Made by a program: the position numbers and the translations under genes. Source: Burkholderia stagnalis (lineage in GTDB: Bacteria; Pseudomonadota; Gammaproteobacteria; Burkholderiales; Burkholderiaceae). From it: DNA of 64,000 bases. A model generated the notes under the pieces. It was given only the letters and a program-made list of their open reading frames with translations, searched no databases and was not told the origin of the DNA. The stretch spans positions 124,001 through 188,000 of the forward strand of contig NZ_CADESW010000015.1 in NCBI RefSeq assembly GCF_902830275.1. The letters run 5' to 3'. Shown in pieces: positions 8,506 to 19,213 of this stretch (the stretch's first letter is position 1; the number at the start of each line of letters is the position of its first letter).

Positions 8506-9753
8506 TTACTGACTGAACAACCGCCGCGTCACCGGGGAGCCCGCCGGAATACCGGCCTCTTCGAGCTTCGCGTACAGCTTCATCAGCTGCTGCTCGATCG
8601 CGAGCAGCGTCGATTCCGGCAGCGGCCGGCGCGAATCGTCGACGACCCGCGCACCGATCCGCTCGGACAGCGACTTCGCGTAATCGCACATCAGCCGGAA
8701 CGGCAGGATGTCCTCTTCCGCCACCGGCACGTCGAGCACCAGCGTGATCATGTTGCCGCCCTTGTAGGTCAGGTCGTCGCGCAGGAAGTTGGTGTCGCCG
8801 AACTGCAGCATGAACACCGGATTCTGCTTCGCGTCGAGCTTGACGAAGCGCGTGCCGTCGCGCGACAGCAGCAGGCCGTCCTGCGACGCAACCGCCTGCA
8901 CGTAGTTGGCCGACCACGGCGCGCCGTCCGACATCACGTTGATCGACAACTGCGCATCGCATTGCGCGGCGAAGCCGTCGAGCTCGCGCGCCATCGACAC
9001 CGTTTCCATCATGTCCGGGAATTCGGGCGCGCCGTCGATCGCATCGGCGAACTGCTGCACGCCCGTCACGAACTCCGAGAACTCCAGCTCGTTCAGCGGG
9101 CCGCCGCGGTTCGCGAGCTGCGCGGCCGCGCGCAGCTCCTCGTAGCGCACGCCGTTCTGCAGCAGCTCCCAGCCGCCGCCTTCCGGCTTGCCTTCGATGT
9201 GCACCGGCTTGCTGCCCGCGCGGCGCAGGCGCTGCGCGGCCGGCAGGACCTTGTCGCCCGGCAGCGGCGACGCGAGGCGGATCGGCACGATGCAGTCGAT
9301 CCGGCGGTCGACGACCGCGGGCGGCGCCGCGGAAATCGTCGTCGCGGCCGGCAGCACCGGCTCGGCCGGCTCGCTCGCGCCGGTGGTCTCCTCGACCGCT
9401 TCCGCAGCCGGCAGGTCGGCCGAGGTCGCCTCGGCCTGCAGGTCCGCCGGCATGTCGGCCGGCGCCGCGCCGCCGAAGGTCGGCTCGACGCGCGCGGCCT
9501 CGGCCGACGCCGCGGCGCCCGCTGCGGCCTCGGGGGCCGGCGCCGCCGCCTCGCGGCGGGCCGGCTGACGCACCGGCTCGATGAACGGCAGCTCATCGTC
9601 GCGCTCGGGGCGGTTCATCGCATCCGCCGTTTCCTGCGGCATCGGACGCGGCATCTTGCGCCGCACCTTCGCGCCCTGCCACGCGTTGTAGACCACGACG
9701 CCGCCCACCACGACCGCGCCTGCGCCGATCAATCCGAGTGTCAACTCGTCCAT
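8506..9753 (-). CDS. zipA: Cell division protein ZipA
   Basis: Tethers FtsZ filaments to the cytoplasmic membrane at the division site. The 415-residue protein has one N-terminal membrane helix (LTLGLIGAGAVVVGGVVVY, about residues 4-22), a long acidic Ala/Pro/Glu linker, and a C-terminal ZipA FtsZ-binding domain over roughly the last 145 residues. The start at 9753 (MDELTLGL) places the membrane helix at the N-terminus as the family requires; the upstream in-frame ATG would add a charged leader. The gene lies between smc and ligA on the same strand, an order seen in other beta-proteobacteria. It is longer than E. coli ZipA (328) because of the linker. Confidence 0.9.
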   Translation of the reverse strand: MDELTLGLIGAGAVVVGGVVVYNAWQGAKVRRKMPRPMPQETADAMNRPERDDELPFIEPVRQPARREAAAPAPEAAAGAAASAEAARVEPTFGGAAPADMPADLQAEATSADLPAAEAVEETTGASEPAEPVLPAATTISAAPPAVVDRRIDCIVPIRLASPLPGDKVLPAAQRLRRAGSKPVHIEGKPEGGGWELLQNGVRYEELRAAAQLANRGGPLNELEFSEFVTGVQQFADAIDGAPEFPDMMETVSMARELDGFAAQCDAQLSINVMSDGAPWSANYVQAVASQDGLLLSRDGTRFVKLDAKQNPVFMLQFGDTNFLRDDLTYKGGNMITLVLDVPVAEEDILPFRLMCDYAKSLSERIGARVVDDSRRPLPESTLLAIEQQLMKLYAKLEEAGIPAGSPVTRRLFSQ

Positions 9754-9838
9754 GCACGCTCCATCAGCAATTCTTTTTCGTCGGAACCGCGAACGGGCGC
9801 CCATGCGCCGCGCGAACGCGGTCCGGTTTCTTCAAACG

Positions 9839-12800
9839 TCAATTCTGGGCAAAACCCGCGGCGGTTTCCATGTCCACCGCGACGATCCGCGACACGCCCT
9901 GCTCCTGCATCGTCACGCCGATCAGCTGCTGCGCCATCTCCATCGCGATCTTGTTGTGCGAGATGAACAGGAACTGCGTCTTGTCCGACATCGCGCGCAC
10001 GAGATTCGCGAAACGCTCGGTGTTCGCGTCGTCGAGCGGCGCGTCGACCTCGTCCAGCAGGCAGAACGGCGCCGGGTTCAGCTGGAACATCGCGAACACC
10101 AGCGCGGTCGCGGTCAGCGCCTTCTCGCCGCCGGACAGCAGATGGATCGTCGCGTTCTTCTTGCCGGGCGGCTGCGCCATCACCTGCACGCCGGCGTCGA
10201 GAATCTCGTCGCCCGTCATGATCAGCTTCGCCTGGCCGCCGCCGAACAGGCGCGGGAACAGGTCGCTGAAGTGACGGTTGACCTCGTCGAAGGTTCCCTG
10301 CAGCAGCGTGCGGGTTTCCTGGTCGATCTTGTGGATCGCGTCCTCGAGCGTCGTGATCGCGTCGGTCAGGTCGGCCGATTGCGCGTCGAGGAACACCTTG
10401 CGCTCGCTCGCGGCCTTCAGCTCGTCGAGCGCCGCCATGTTCACGGGGCCGAGCGCATTGATCGCATTGTTGATCCGCGTGACCTCGCCCTGCAGGTACG
10501 ACGGCTTCAGGTCCGGCGTCAGCTTCTCGCGCAGCGCGGCCTCGTCGACCTCGGCCGTCGCGAGCTGCTCGGCGAACTGCTCGACCGACAGGCGCGCGGC
10601 CTGCTCCTTGAGCTGCAACTCGGTGATGCGGTCGCGCAGCGGCTGCAGCGATCGCTCGGCCACCAGGCGCTGCTCGTCCGACGCGCGCAGCTTCGACGTC
10701 AGGTCGTCGAGCTCGATGCGCGCGGCCTGCAGCGCCTCTTCCTTCACCGCGCGGATCTCGAGCGCGTCCTGCAAACCCGTGTGCGCGGTCTGCTCGTTGA
10801 TCGTCTCGAGCTCGGCGCGCGCGTCCTCCAGCGATGCGGCGACGCGCTCGCTCTGCTCGTGCGCGACCTGGATGCTGCGCTTGAGCTCGTCGATCCGGGT
10901 CGCCGCATTGCGCGCGGCGAAGCGCGCGTCGTTCGCGCCGCGCTCCAGGTCGCGCGCTTCCTGGCGCGCCTGCGACAGCGACTCGTCGAGCGCCTCGAAC
11001 GCCAGCTGGTTGTCCTCGAAGCGCGCCTGCAACTCGGCGAGCTCGCCGTCGAAGCGCTCGAAATTCGCTTCCGACTCCGCGCGCAGCGCACGCTGCTCCT
11101 CGATCTGCGCGCCGATCTCCTCGAGTTCCTCGCGGATCTGCGTGCTGCGCTGCGTGTAGCGCTCGTGCGCCTGCGCGAGCTTCAGCACGTCCATCTGCAG
11201 CGCATGCACGCGCTGCGTCGCGCGCTCGGCCTGCGCGCGCACGTCGCCGAGCGCCTGCGTCGCCTGCGTGTGTGCGGCTTCGGCCCGCACGGCGGCCGTG
11301 CGCGCGTCGTCGGCGAGCAGCGCCTGTGCGCGCACCTGGCGCGTCAGGTTCTCGATTTCCTGCTGGCGGGCCAGCATCCCGGCCTGCTCCGAATCGGCCG
11401 CGTACAGCTGCACGCCGACGCGCGTGACGATGTGGCCGGCCTTCACGACGAACGCGCCGCCGGCCGGCAGCTGCGTGCGGGTGGCGAGCGCCTGCGCGAC
11501 GTCGTCCGCGACGTACACGTTGCCGAGCCAGTCGTTCAGCACCGCGCGGATGCCTGCGTCGTCGATGCGCACGAGCGACAGCACCGGGCGCAGCCCGGCC
11601 GCCGCCGCGGGCGGCTCGCCGGCCGCCGGCGGCGCGTAGAAAGCGAGCTTCGCGGGCGGCGCATCGGTCGCGAACGCCTTCACCCAGTCGAGATTCGACA
11701 CTTCGAGCGCGGCGAGCCGCTCGCGCAGCACGGCCTCGAGCGCCGCTTCCCAGCCCGGCTCGACGTGCAGCTTCTTCCACAGGCGCGGCAGCGCGCCGAG
11801 CTCGTGCTTGTCGAGCCACGGCTGCACCTTGCCCTCGGTCTGCACGTTCTCCTGCAACTGCTTGAGCGCCGCGAGGCGCGCCTCGAGCTGGTGGATCTGC
11901 GCGCTTTCGGCCTGCACGCGCTCGTGCGCGGCGCGGCGCTCGGCGTCGAGCCGCGGCACCGTCTCCTGCGCATCCGCGAGGCGCGCCTGCGCCTCGGCGA
12001 GGATTTCCTCCTGCTCGGCCAGCTGCATGCGCAGCTCCTCGAGCTGCGCTTCGTCCGGCACGTCGAGGCCGCCGGCCTCCGCCTTCAGCCGCTCGTGACG
12101 CTGCTGCAGCTGCTGGAGCTGCTGGTCGGCGTTGCGCTGGTGCGCGGCCTCGAGCTTCAGCGACTGCTCGGTTTGCGCAATCCGCGCGCGCTCGTCGTTG
12201 AGCTGCGCCTGCGCGTCGCGCCATTTCGCCTCGAGCGCCGGCAGCGCATCGTGCTTCGACGCGGCATCGTCCTCGGCGAGCGCGGCCTTCTCGTCGGCCA
12301 TCGCGCGCGCCTCTTCGGCTTCCTCGAGCTCGTCCTGCGCCTTCTCGGCCTGCGCGCGCCACTGCTCGCGCTGCGCGTTGAGCGCGGCGATCTGCGCCTG
12401 CACGCGGTTGCGCGATTCGACGATGAACTTGATCTCGGCTTCCAGCCGGCTGACCTCGGCGTTCGCCTCGTAGAGCGAGCCCTGCGCGCCTTGCATCGCG
12501 TCACTCGCCGCGTAGTGCGCGACGCGCAGCGTCTCGAGCTGCGACTCGACCTCGCGCAGCCGGGCCGTCTGCGCTTCCAGGTCGATCTGCGCCTGTTCGA
12601 TCGCGCGCTGCTGCTTCTGCTGCTCGCCGGCGGCCTCGTTCTTGCGCAGCAGCCACAGCAGGCGCTGCTTCTCCTCGCCGTCGGCGACGAGTTCCTTGTA
12701 CCGGGTCGCGACGACCGCCTGCCCCTCGAGCTTCTCGAGGTTCGACGACAGCTCGCGGATGATGTCCTCGACGCGGGTCAGGTTCTCGCGCGTGTCGTGC

Positions 12801-13351
12801 AGCCGGTTCTCGGTCTCGCGGCGGCGCTCCTTGTACTTCGACACGCCCGCGGCTTCCTCGAGGAACACGCGCAGCTCCTCGGGCTTGGCCTCGATGATCC
12901 GCGCGATCATGCCCTGCCCGATGATCGCGTATGCACGCGGCCCGAGGCCGGTGCCGAGGAAGATGTCCTGGATGTCGCGGCGGCGCGCCGGCAGGTTGTT
13001 GATGTAGTAGCTCGACGTGCCGTCGCGCGTCAGCACGCGCTTCACGGCGATCTCGCCGTACTGGCCCCACTGGCCGGCCGCACGGCCGTCGGAGTTGTCG
13101 AAGATCAGTTCGACGCTCGCCCGGCTGCCGGGCTTGCGGGCGGTCGAGCCGTTGAAGATCACGTCCTGCATCGATTCGCCGCGCAGCTCGGAGGCGCGCG
13201 ACTCGCCGAGCACCCAGCGCACGGCATCGATGATGTTGGATTTGCCGCAACCGTTCGGGCCCACGACGCCGACGAGCTGGCCCGGAACCTGGAAATGCGT
13301 GGGATCGACGAAGGATTTGAAGCCAGCGAGTTTGATCGAGCTCAGACGCAC
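9839..13351 (-). CDS. smc: Chromosome segregation protein SMC
   Basis: ATPase of the bacterial condensin that organises and helps segregate the chromosome, acting with ScpA and ScpB (not in this window). The 1170 residues show the N-terminal Walker A GPNGCGKSN (31-39), two long coiled-coil arms around a central hinge, and a C-terminal head with the ABC signature LLSGGEKALTA and Walker B CLLDEVDAPLDD. The start is a GTG at 13351 (VRLSSIKLAGFKSF). The reading frame continues upstream to 13486, but that part is unlike SMC, and family N-termini begin at this point. zipA follows 85 bp downstream. Confidence 0.96.
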   Translation of the reverse strand: MRLSSIKLAGFKSFVDPTHFQVPGQLVGVVGPNGCGKSNIIDAVRWVLGESRASELRGESMQDVIFNGSTARKPGSRASVELIFDNSDGRAAGQWGQYGEIAVKRVLTRDGTSSYYINNLPARRRDIQDIFLGTGLGPRAYAIIGQGMIARIIEAKPEELRVFLEEAAGVSKYKERRRETENRLHDTRENLTRVEDIIRELSSNLEKLEGQAVVATRYKELVADGEEKQRLLWLLRKNEAAGEQQKQQRAIEQAQIDLEAQTARLREVESQLETLRVAHYAASDAMQGAQGSLYEANAEVSRLEAEIKFIVESRNRVQAQIAALNAQREQWRAQAEKAQDELEEAEEARAMADEKAALAEDDAASKHDALPALEAKWRDAQAQLNDERARIAQTEQSLKLEAAHQRNADQQLQQLQQRHERLKAEAGGLDVPDEAQLEELRMQLAEQEEILAEAQARLADAQETVPRLDAERRAAHERVQAESAQIHQLEARLAALKQLQENVQTEGKVQPWLDKHELGALPRLWKKLHVEPGWEAALEAVLRERLAALEVSNLDWVKAFATDAPPAKLAFYAPPAAGEPPAAAAGLRPVLSLVRIDDAGIRAVLNDWLGNVYVADDVAQALATRTQLPAGGAFVVKAGHIVTRVGVQLYAADSEQAGMLARQQEIENLTRQVRAQALLADDARTAAVRAEAAHTQATQALGDVRAQAERATQRVHALQMDVLKLAQAHERYTQRSTQIREELEEIGAQIEEQRALRAESEANFERFDGELAELQARFEDNQLAFEALDESLSQARQEARDLERGANDARFAARNAATRIDELKRSIQVAHEQSERVAASLEDARAELETINEQTAHTGLQDALEIRAVKEEALQAARIELDDLTSKLRASDEQRLVAERSLQPLRDRITELQLKEQAARLSVEQFAEQLATAEVDEAALREKLTPDLKPSYLQGEVTRINNAINALGPVNMAALDELKAASERKVFLDAQSADLTDAITTLEDAIHKIDQETRTLLQGTFDEVNRHFSDLFPRLFGGGQAKLIMTGDEILDAGVQVMAQPPGKKNATIHLLSGGEKALTATALVFAMFQLNPAPFCLLDEVDAPLDDANTERFANLVRAMSDKTQFLFISHNKIAMEMAQQLIGVTMQEQGVSRIVAVDMETAAGFAQN

Positions 13352-13489
13352 GGCGGTATCGGATGTGAAGAATGGGTGAAACGGACGACGACACGCCGCG
13401 CCGGACCAGCCGGCCCATGCGCGCGGCGCGCCTCGGAATTCAAAAGCGGGGCCGCGCGCATCAGCGTTGGGCCCCGCAAACGGCACCCA

Positions 13490-14431
13490 TCATACCATCG
13501 CGCGTGCGCCGTCCCGACCGTCGCCCGGTTTGCCGGGTGCCGGCGCCGAGCGATGGACCCGGCTCGACAGCAGCGTCGCGAGCACGATGCACGCGCCGCC
13601 CGCCCATTCGCGCGCGCTCGGCAATTCGTTCGCGAACACCCACGCGGACAGCGCGGTGATCACGATCTCGAACAGCATGATGATCGACGCGCGGTTCGCG
13701 GGCACGCGGGCGAGCCCGTACTGCACGAGCAGGTTGTTCGACGCCACCGTCACGCCGATCGCGACGACGATCAGCGCGACGACGCCGAGACTGCCGCTCG
13801 CCGGCACGGCCGGGAGCCCCTCGAACAGCGCGGCGATCGCGCCGAACACCGCCGCGCCGCCGAACAGCGTCGCCGTGCGCATCTCGGCGCGCATGTCGGG
13901 CAGCTCGCGGCTCGCCTTGATCACCAGCACGTTGCTCATCGCGAAGCTGAGCCCCGCCGCGAGCCCCGCCCACTCGGCCGGATTGGCCGGCAGCGGCACG
14001 CCGAGCCGGGGCGACCACAGCATCAGCATCGCGCCGCCGATCGACAGCGCCGCCAGGCCCGCGCCCGCCCAGGTGAGGCGCTCGCGCAGCAGGAAGTGCG
14101 CGTAGACGGCGGTCCACGCCGGGGTCAGATAGAACAGCAGCATCACGCGCAGCACCTCGCCGTGGATCGTGCCCCAGACGAAGCCGAGGTTCGTCACGCC
14201 AGCCGTTACCGCGATCCCCGGCAGCACCCAGTGCCAGCGCAGGGTCGCGATCGTGCTGCGCCGCGCGACGATCACGAACAGGAACGCGACGGCGCTCGTC
14301 AGCGCGCTCGCCGCGGTGCCCGTCATGCCGAGCGACGCCAGGATCCGCAGCGGATACCAGATCAGGCCCCATACCGATGCGCCGATCAGGATCGCCAGCG
14401 TCGGCAGGCTGCCGCGTACTGCATTGTTCAT
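13490..14431 (-). CDS. DMT-superfamily (EamA) permease
   Basis: An inner-membrane protein of 313 residues with about ten hydrophobic helices arranged as two EamA repeats, typical of drug/metabolite exporters and amino-acid effluxers of the RhaT/YdcZ type. The start at 14431 (MNNAVRGSL) directly precedes the first helix and has AAGGG upstream; the longer in-frame start would add a charged leader. Substrate cannot be read from the sequence. It is divergent from dapC, so the intervening 180 bp must carry both promoters. Confidence 0.85.
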   Translation of the reverse strand: MNNAVRGSLPTLAILIGASVWGLIWYPLRILASLGMTGTAASALTSAVAFLFVIVARRSTIATLRWHWVLPGIAVTAGVTNLGFVWGTIHGEVLRVMLLFYLTPAWTAVYAHFLLRERLTWAGAGLAALSIGGAMLMLWSPRLGVPLPANPAEWAGLAAGLSFAMSNVLVIKASRELPDMRAEMRTATLFGGAAVFGAIAALFEGLPAVPASGSLGVVALIVVAIGVTVASNNLLVQYGLARVPANRASIIMLFEIVITALSAWVFANELPSAREWAGGACIVLATLLSSRVHRSAPAPGKPGDGRDGARAMV

Positions 14432-14501
14432 CGTGTTCGACACCCTTATCTTTCGTTGCCCGGCCGGCGTTTCGGCCCGCCGTGACCGCATTCCGTCACG
14501 C

Positions 14502-14507
14502 TATAAT
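14502..14507 (+). promoter_or_regulatory. -10 box candidate for the dap genes
   Basis: A perfect TATAAT about 105 bp before dapC. The best upstream hexamer (GTGACC, 14482-14487) is only 14 bp away, so a -35 element is poorly supported. Confidence 0.4.
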
Positions 14508-14612
14508 CGTCGGCTGCGAAACGCGTTGCCGCTCCCGGCGGCGGCGCTTCGCCGCCGCGCGGCGCGCCCGCCGCCCCTTTCGCTCCAACCGGCCGCGATG
14601 GCCGCTTCGCCC

Positions 14613-15830
14613 GTGAATCCTCGACTCGACTCGCTCCAGCCCTATCCCTTCGAAAAGCTGCGCGCCCTGTTCAAGGACGTGACGCCTGCCGCCGGCCTGA
14701 AACCGATCAGCTTCGGCATCGGCGAGCCCAAGCACCCGACCCCGGCGCTGATCCGCGACGCTGCGGTGGCCGCGCTCGACGGCCTCGCCGCCTACCCGGC
14801 CACGGCCGGCTCGGACGCGCTGCGCACGTCGATCGCGCGCTGGCTCGAGCGCCGCTACGGGCTGCCGGCGATCGATCCGGCCACGCAGGTGCTGCCCGCG
14901 TCCGGTTCGCGCGAGGCGCTGTTCTCGCTCGCGCAGACGGTGATCGACGCGAACCGCGCCGACCGCGGCGAGAAGGCGATCGTACTCTGTCCGAATCCGT
15001 TCTATCAAATTTACGAAGGCGCGGCGCTGCTGGCGGGCGCCGAGCCGTACTTCGCGAACAGCGACCCGGCCCGCAACTACGCGTGCGACTACGCAGCCGT
15101 GCCGGACGACGTATGGGCGCGCACCCAGCTGCTGTTCGTCTGCTCGCCCGGCAATCCGACCGGCGCGGTGCTCACGCTCGACGACTGGCGCGAGCTGTTC
15201 GCGCTGTCGGACCGCCACGGCTTCGTGATCGCGTCCGACGAATGCTACTCGGAGATCTACTTCGACGAGGCCAACCCGCCGCTCGGCGGCCTAGAGGCCG
15301 CGCACCGCCTCGGCCGCGGCTTCGAGCGGCTCGTGATGCTGTCGAGCCTGTCGAAGCGCTCGAACGTGCCCGGCATGCGCTCGGGCTTCGTCGCAGGCGA
15401 TGCGGCGCTGCTCAAGCAGTTCCTGCTGTACCGCACCTACCACGGCGCGGCGCTGTCGCCCGTGTGGCAGCACGCGAGCATCGCCGCGTGGAACGACGAG
15501 GCGCACGTGCGCGAGAACCGCGCGCTGTACCTGCAGAAATTCAACACCGTGACGCCGATGCTCGCCGACGTGATCGACGTGAAGCTGCCGGACGCCGCGT
15601 TCTACCTGTGGGCCAACGTGGCGCGCACCGGCCTGTCGGACACCGAGTTCGCCCGCCGCCTGTACGCCGACTATAATGTGACGGTTCTGCCCGGCTCGTA
15701 CCTGGCGCGCGACGCGCACGGCACCAACCCGGGCCGCGATTTCATCCGGATCGCGCTCGTCGCGGGCACCCCCGAATGCGTCGAGGGCGCGCAACGCATC
15801 GTCGATTTCTGCCGCAACCTCGCGCGGTAA
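14613..15830 (+). CDS. dapC: N-succinyldiaminopimelate aminotransferase
   Basis: PLP-dependent class I/II aminotransferase converting N-succinyl-2-amino-6-ketopimelate to N-succinyl-diaminopimelate, for lysine and peptidoglycan. The protein is 405 residues from the GTG at 14613, with FGIGEPKHPTP near the N-terminus, the NPTGAV substrate/PLP motif, SDECYSE and the Schiff-base lysine in SSLSKRSNVPGMRSG. The GTG was preferred because homologues begin M-N-P at this point; an in-frame ATG at 14598 would give 410 residues. It precedes dapD by 42 bp, which supports this assignment over a general aminotransferase. Confidence 0.92.
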   Translation: MNPRLDSLQPYPFEKLRALFKDVTPAAGLKPISFGIGEPKHPTPALIRDAAVAALDGLAAYPATAGSDALRTSIARWLERRYGLPAIDPATQVLPASGSREALFSLAQTVIDANRADRGEKAIVLCPNPFYQIYEGAALLAGAEPYFANSDPARNYACDYAAVPDDVWARTQLLFVCSPGNPTGAVLTLDDWRELFALSDRHGFVIASDECYSEIYFDEANPPLGGLEAAHRLGRGFERLVMLSSLSKRSNVPGMRSGFVAGDAALLKQFLLYRTYHGAALSPVWQHASIAAWNDEAHVRENRALYLQKFNTVTPMLADVIDVKLPDAAFYLWANVARTGLSDTEFARRLYADYNVTVLPGSYLARDAHGTNPGRDFIRIALVAGTPECVEGAQRIVDFCRNLAR

Positions 15831-15872
15831 TCGTCCATCCCGATCAATTCCATCTTTCCTGCGAAAACGAAC

Positions 15873-16699
<827 letters not shown>

Positions 16700-16700
<1 letters not shown>

Positions 16701-17068
16701 TGGCGAAGCCGCCCACCGTGGTCGTGTACGGCATTCCGAACTGCGACACCGTGAAGAAGGCCCGCGTGTGGCTCGACGATCACGGCGTCGAATTCGAGTT
16801 TCACGACTTCAAGAAGGCCGGCGTCAGCGCGCCGCTGGTCGAAGACTGGCTGAAGGACGTGTCGCTCGACGCGCTCGTGAACAAGCGCGGCACCACGTGG
16901 CGCGGCCTGGACGACGCCATGAAGGCCGCCGCCGATACGCAGGCCGGCGCGATCGCGCTGATGATCCACAAGCCGTCGGTCATCAAGCGCCCCGTGCTCG
17001 TCGTCAACGGCCGCGTGAAATCGCTCGGCTTCGCGGCCGACCAGTACGCGGCGCTGTTCGCCGCCTAG
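16700..17068 (+). CDS. ArsC/Spx-family thioredoxin-fold protein (YffB-like)
   Basis: A 122-residue protein of the ArsC/Spx/MgsR family. It starts VVYGIPNCDTVKKAR, with a single N-terminal cysteine in the NCDT loop where arsenate reductases have their nucleophile, and has KRPVLVVNGRVKSLGF near the C-terminus. In E. coli the homologue yffB also directly precedes dapE, so the linkage is old, but its function there is not established. The arsenate reductase label given automatically to such proteins is doubtful. The gene is translationally coupled to dapD (TGATG at 16698-16702). Confidence 0.88.
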
Positions 17069-17105
17069 GGCGCGCCCCGCGCTGCACGGCGCCCGAAGTC
17101 ATCGC

Positions 17106-17133
17106 TGCCGGCCACCGCGCCGGCATTTTTTAT
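17106..17133 (+). terminator. Terminator-like hairpin just before dapE
   Basis: Arms TGCCGGC (17106-17112) and GCCGGCA (17119-17125) with a 6-nt loop are followed directly by TTTTTTAT. The structure ends 18 bases before the dapE ATG. It would stop or attenuate transcription from dapCD unless bypassed. Confidence 0.65.
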
Positions 17134-17150
17134 CGAAAGTGGTCCGAACC

Positions 17151-18290
17151 ATGTCCGCCACCCTAGCCCTTACCGAACAGCTGATCGCCCGCGCGTCCGT
17201 CACGCCCGACGACCAGCACTGCCAGCAGATCATGACCGAGCGCCTCGCCGCGCTCGGCTTCGAATGCGAGACCATCGCGTCGCACGGCGTGACCAACCTG
17301 TGGGCCGTCAAGCGCGGCGCCGACGGCCGCGACGGCAAGCTGCTCGCGTTCGCCGGCCATACCGACGTCGTGCCGACCGGCCCGCTCGAGCAGTGGACGT
17401 CGCCGCCGTTCGTGCCCGCGCACCGCGACGGCAAGCTGTACGGCCGCGGCGCGGCCGACATGAAGACCTCGCTCGCCGGCTTCGTCGTCGCGGCCGAGGA
17501 ATTCGTCGCCGCGCACCCCGGCCACCGCGGCTCGATCGCGATGCTGATCACGAGCGACGAGGAAGGCCCGGCGACCGACGGCACCGTCAAGGTCGTCGAG
17601 CTGCTCGAAGCGCGCGGCGAGCGCCTCGACTACTGCATCGTCGGCGAGCCGACGTCCACCGCCGAGCTCGGCGACGTCGTCAAGAACGGCCGCCGCGGCT
17701 CGATGTCGGGCACGCTGATCGTCAAGGGCGTGCAGGGCCACATCGCGTACCCGCACCTCGCGAAGAACCCGATCCACCTGCTCGCGCCGGCGCTCGCCGA
17801 GCTCGCCGCCGAGCAGTGGGACGAAGGCAACGAATACTTCCCGCCGACCACCTGGCAGGTGTCGAACCTGCACTCGGGCACCGGGGCGACCAACGTGATC
17901 CCCGGCCACGCGGACCTGATGTTCAACTTCCGCTTCTCGACGGCGAGCACCGTCGACGGCCTGCAGGCGCGCGTGCATGCGATCCTCGACAAGCACGGGC
18001 TCGACTACACGCTGAACTGGTCGGTGAGCGGCCTGCCGTTCCTGACGCCGCGCGGCGAGCTGTCGAACGCGCTGGAGAACGCGATCCGCGCGGAGACGGG
18101 CCTCACGACCGAACTGTCGACGACCGGCGGCACGTCGGACGGCCGCTTCATCGCGCGCATCTGCCCGCAGGTGATCGAGTTCGGCCCGCCGAACGGCAGC
18201 ATCCACAAGATCGACGAGCACATCGAAGTCCGCTTCATCGATCCGCTGAAGAACGTGTACCGACGCGTACTCGAACAACTGATCGCCTGA
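17151..18290 (+). CDS. dapE: Succinyl-diaminopimelate desuccinylase
   Basis: Hydrolyses N-succinyl-LL-diaminopimelate to succinate and LL-diaminopimelate. The 379-residue M20 metallopeptidase shows the metal-binding motifs FAGHTDVVPTG (H and D), GRGAADMKTSLAG and TSDEEGPATDG, plus a C-terminal histidine in the GSIHKIDEH region. The start at 17151 (MSATLALTEQL) matches family N-termini; a GTG 12 bases upstream is less likely. It completes three steps of one pathway in this cluster (dapC, dapD, dapE). A terminator-like hairpin directly upstream suggests separate control. Confidence 0.96.
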   Translation: MSATLALTEQLIARASVTPDDQHCQQIMTERLAALGFECETIASHGVTNLWAVKRGADGRDGKLLAFAGHTDVVPTGPLEQWTSPPFVPAHRDGKLYGRGAADMKTSLAGFVVAAEEFVAAHPGHRGSIAMLITSDEEGPATDGTVKVVELLEARGERLDYCIVGEPTSTAELGDVVKNGRRGSMSGTLIVKGVQGHIAYPHLAKNPIHLLAPALAELAAEQWDEGNEYFPPTTWQVSNLHSGTGATNVIPGHADLMFNFRFSTASTVDGLQARVHAILDKHGLDYTLNWSVSGLPFLTPRGELSNALENAIRAETGLTTELSTTGGTSDGRFIARICPQVIEFGPPNGSIHKIDEHIEVRFIDPLKNVYRRVLEQLIA

Positions 18291-18301
18291 CGGAGCCCCG
18301 C

Positions 18302-19213
18302 ATGACGACACCTTTTGCAACAGTCCGCGACCTTCTGCGCTTCGCGGTCACGCGCTTCTCGAAGGCGAAGCTCGCATTCGGCCACGGCTCGGACAACGCG
18401 TACGACGAAGCGGCCTACCTCGTGCTGCGCACGCTCGACCTGCCGCTCGACACGCTCGAGCCGTTCCTCGACGCGCGCCTGCTGCCGGATGAAATCGACG
18501 CCGTGCTCGCCGTGATCGAGCGGCGCGCGACCGACCGCGTGCCGGCCGCCTACCTCACGCACGAAGCGTGGATGCACGGCCACCGCTTCTATGTCGACGA
18601 GCGCGTGATCGTGCCGCGCTCGTTCATCGGCGAGCTGCTCGACGACGGCCTGCAGCCGTACGTCGCCGACCCCGAACAGGTCGGCGCCGTGCTCGAGCTG
18701 TGCACCGGCTCCGGCTGCCTCGCGATCCTCGCGGCAAGCGCGTTCCCGAATGCCGAGATCGACGCGGTCGACCTGTCGGACAAGGCGCTCGAAGTCGCGG
18801 AGATCAACGTGCGCGACTACGGCCTCGAGGACCGCATCGCGCTGCACCGCGGCGACCTCTACGCGCCGCTGCCGGCGTTCCGCTCGACCGACCCGGGCGC
18901 ACGCTACGACGTGATCCTGACGAACCCGCCGTACGTGAACGCCGCGTCGATGGCCGCGCTGCCGCCGGAATACCGGCACGAGCCCGAGATGGCGCTCGCG
19001 GGCGGCGAGGACGGCATGGACATCGTCCGCCGCATCATCGGCGAGGCGCGCAACTGGCTGCACGACGACGGTGTGCTCGTCGTCGAGATCGGCAACGAGC
19101 GCGAGCATGTCGAGGCGGCGTTCGGCGGCCTCGAACTGACGTGGCTGCCGACCAGCGCCGGCGACGACAGCGTGTTCCTGATCCAGGCGTCGGACCTCCC
19201 GAAAAAAGCCTGA
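18302..19213 (+). CDS. prmB: 50S ribosomal protein L3 N5-glutamine methyltransferase
   Basis: SAM-dependent methyltransferase of the PrmB/HemK family that methylates a glutamine of ribosomal protein L3. The 303-residue protein has the SAM-binding glycine loop LELCTGSGCLAI and the family catalytic motif NPPYVN. PrmB is distinguished from PrmC by the N-terminal region (LLRFAVTRFSKAKLAFGHG) and by context. It starts 11 bp after dapE with GGAG upstream of the ATG, so it is probably co-transcribed with dapE. Confidence 0.92.
   Translation: MTTPFATVRDLLRFAVTRFSKAKLAFGHGSDNAYDEAAYLVLRTLDLPLDTLEPFLDARLLPDEIDAVLAVIERRATDRVPAAYLTHEAWMHGHRFYVDERVIVPRSFIGELLDDGLQPYVADPEQVGAVLELCTGSGCLAILAASAFPNAEIDAVDLSDKALEVAEINVRDYGLEDRIALHRGDLYAPLPAFRSTDPGARYDVILTNPPYVNAASMAALPPEYRHEPEMALAGGEDGMDIVRRIIGEARNWLHDDGVLVVEIGNEREHVEAAFGGLELTWLPTSAGDDSVFLIQASDLPKKA

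Noticed and set aside
9752..14485. Plus-strand open frame of 1577 codons opposite smc and the permease
   Set aside because: It is the complement of the smc coiled coil, with Leu/Arg/Glu-rich artefactual composition. Long shadow frames are expected where codon third positions are nearly all G or C.
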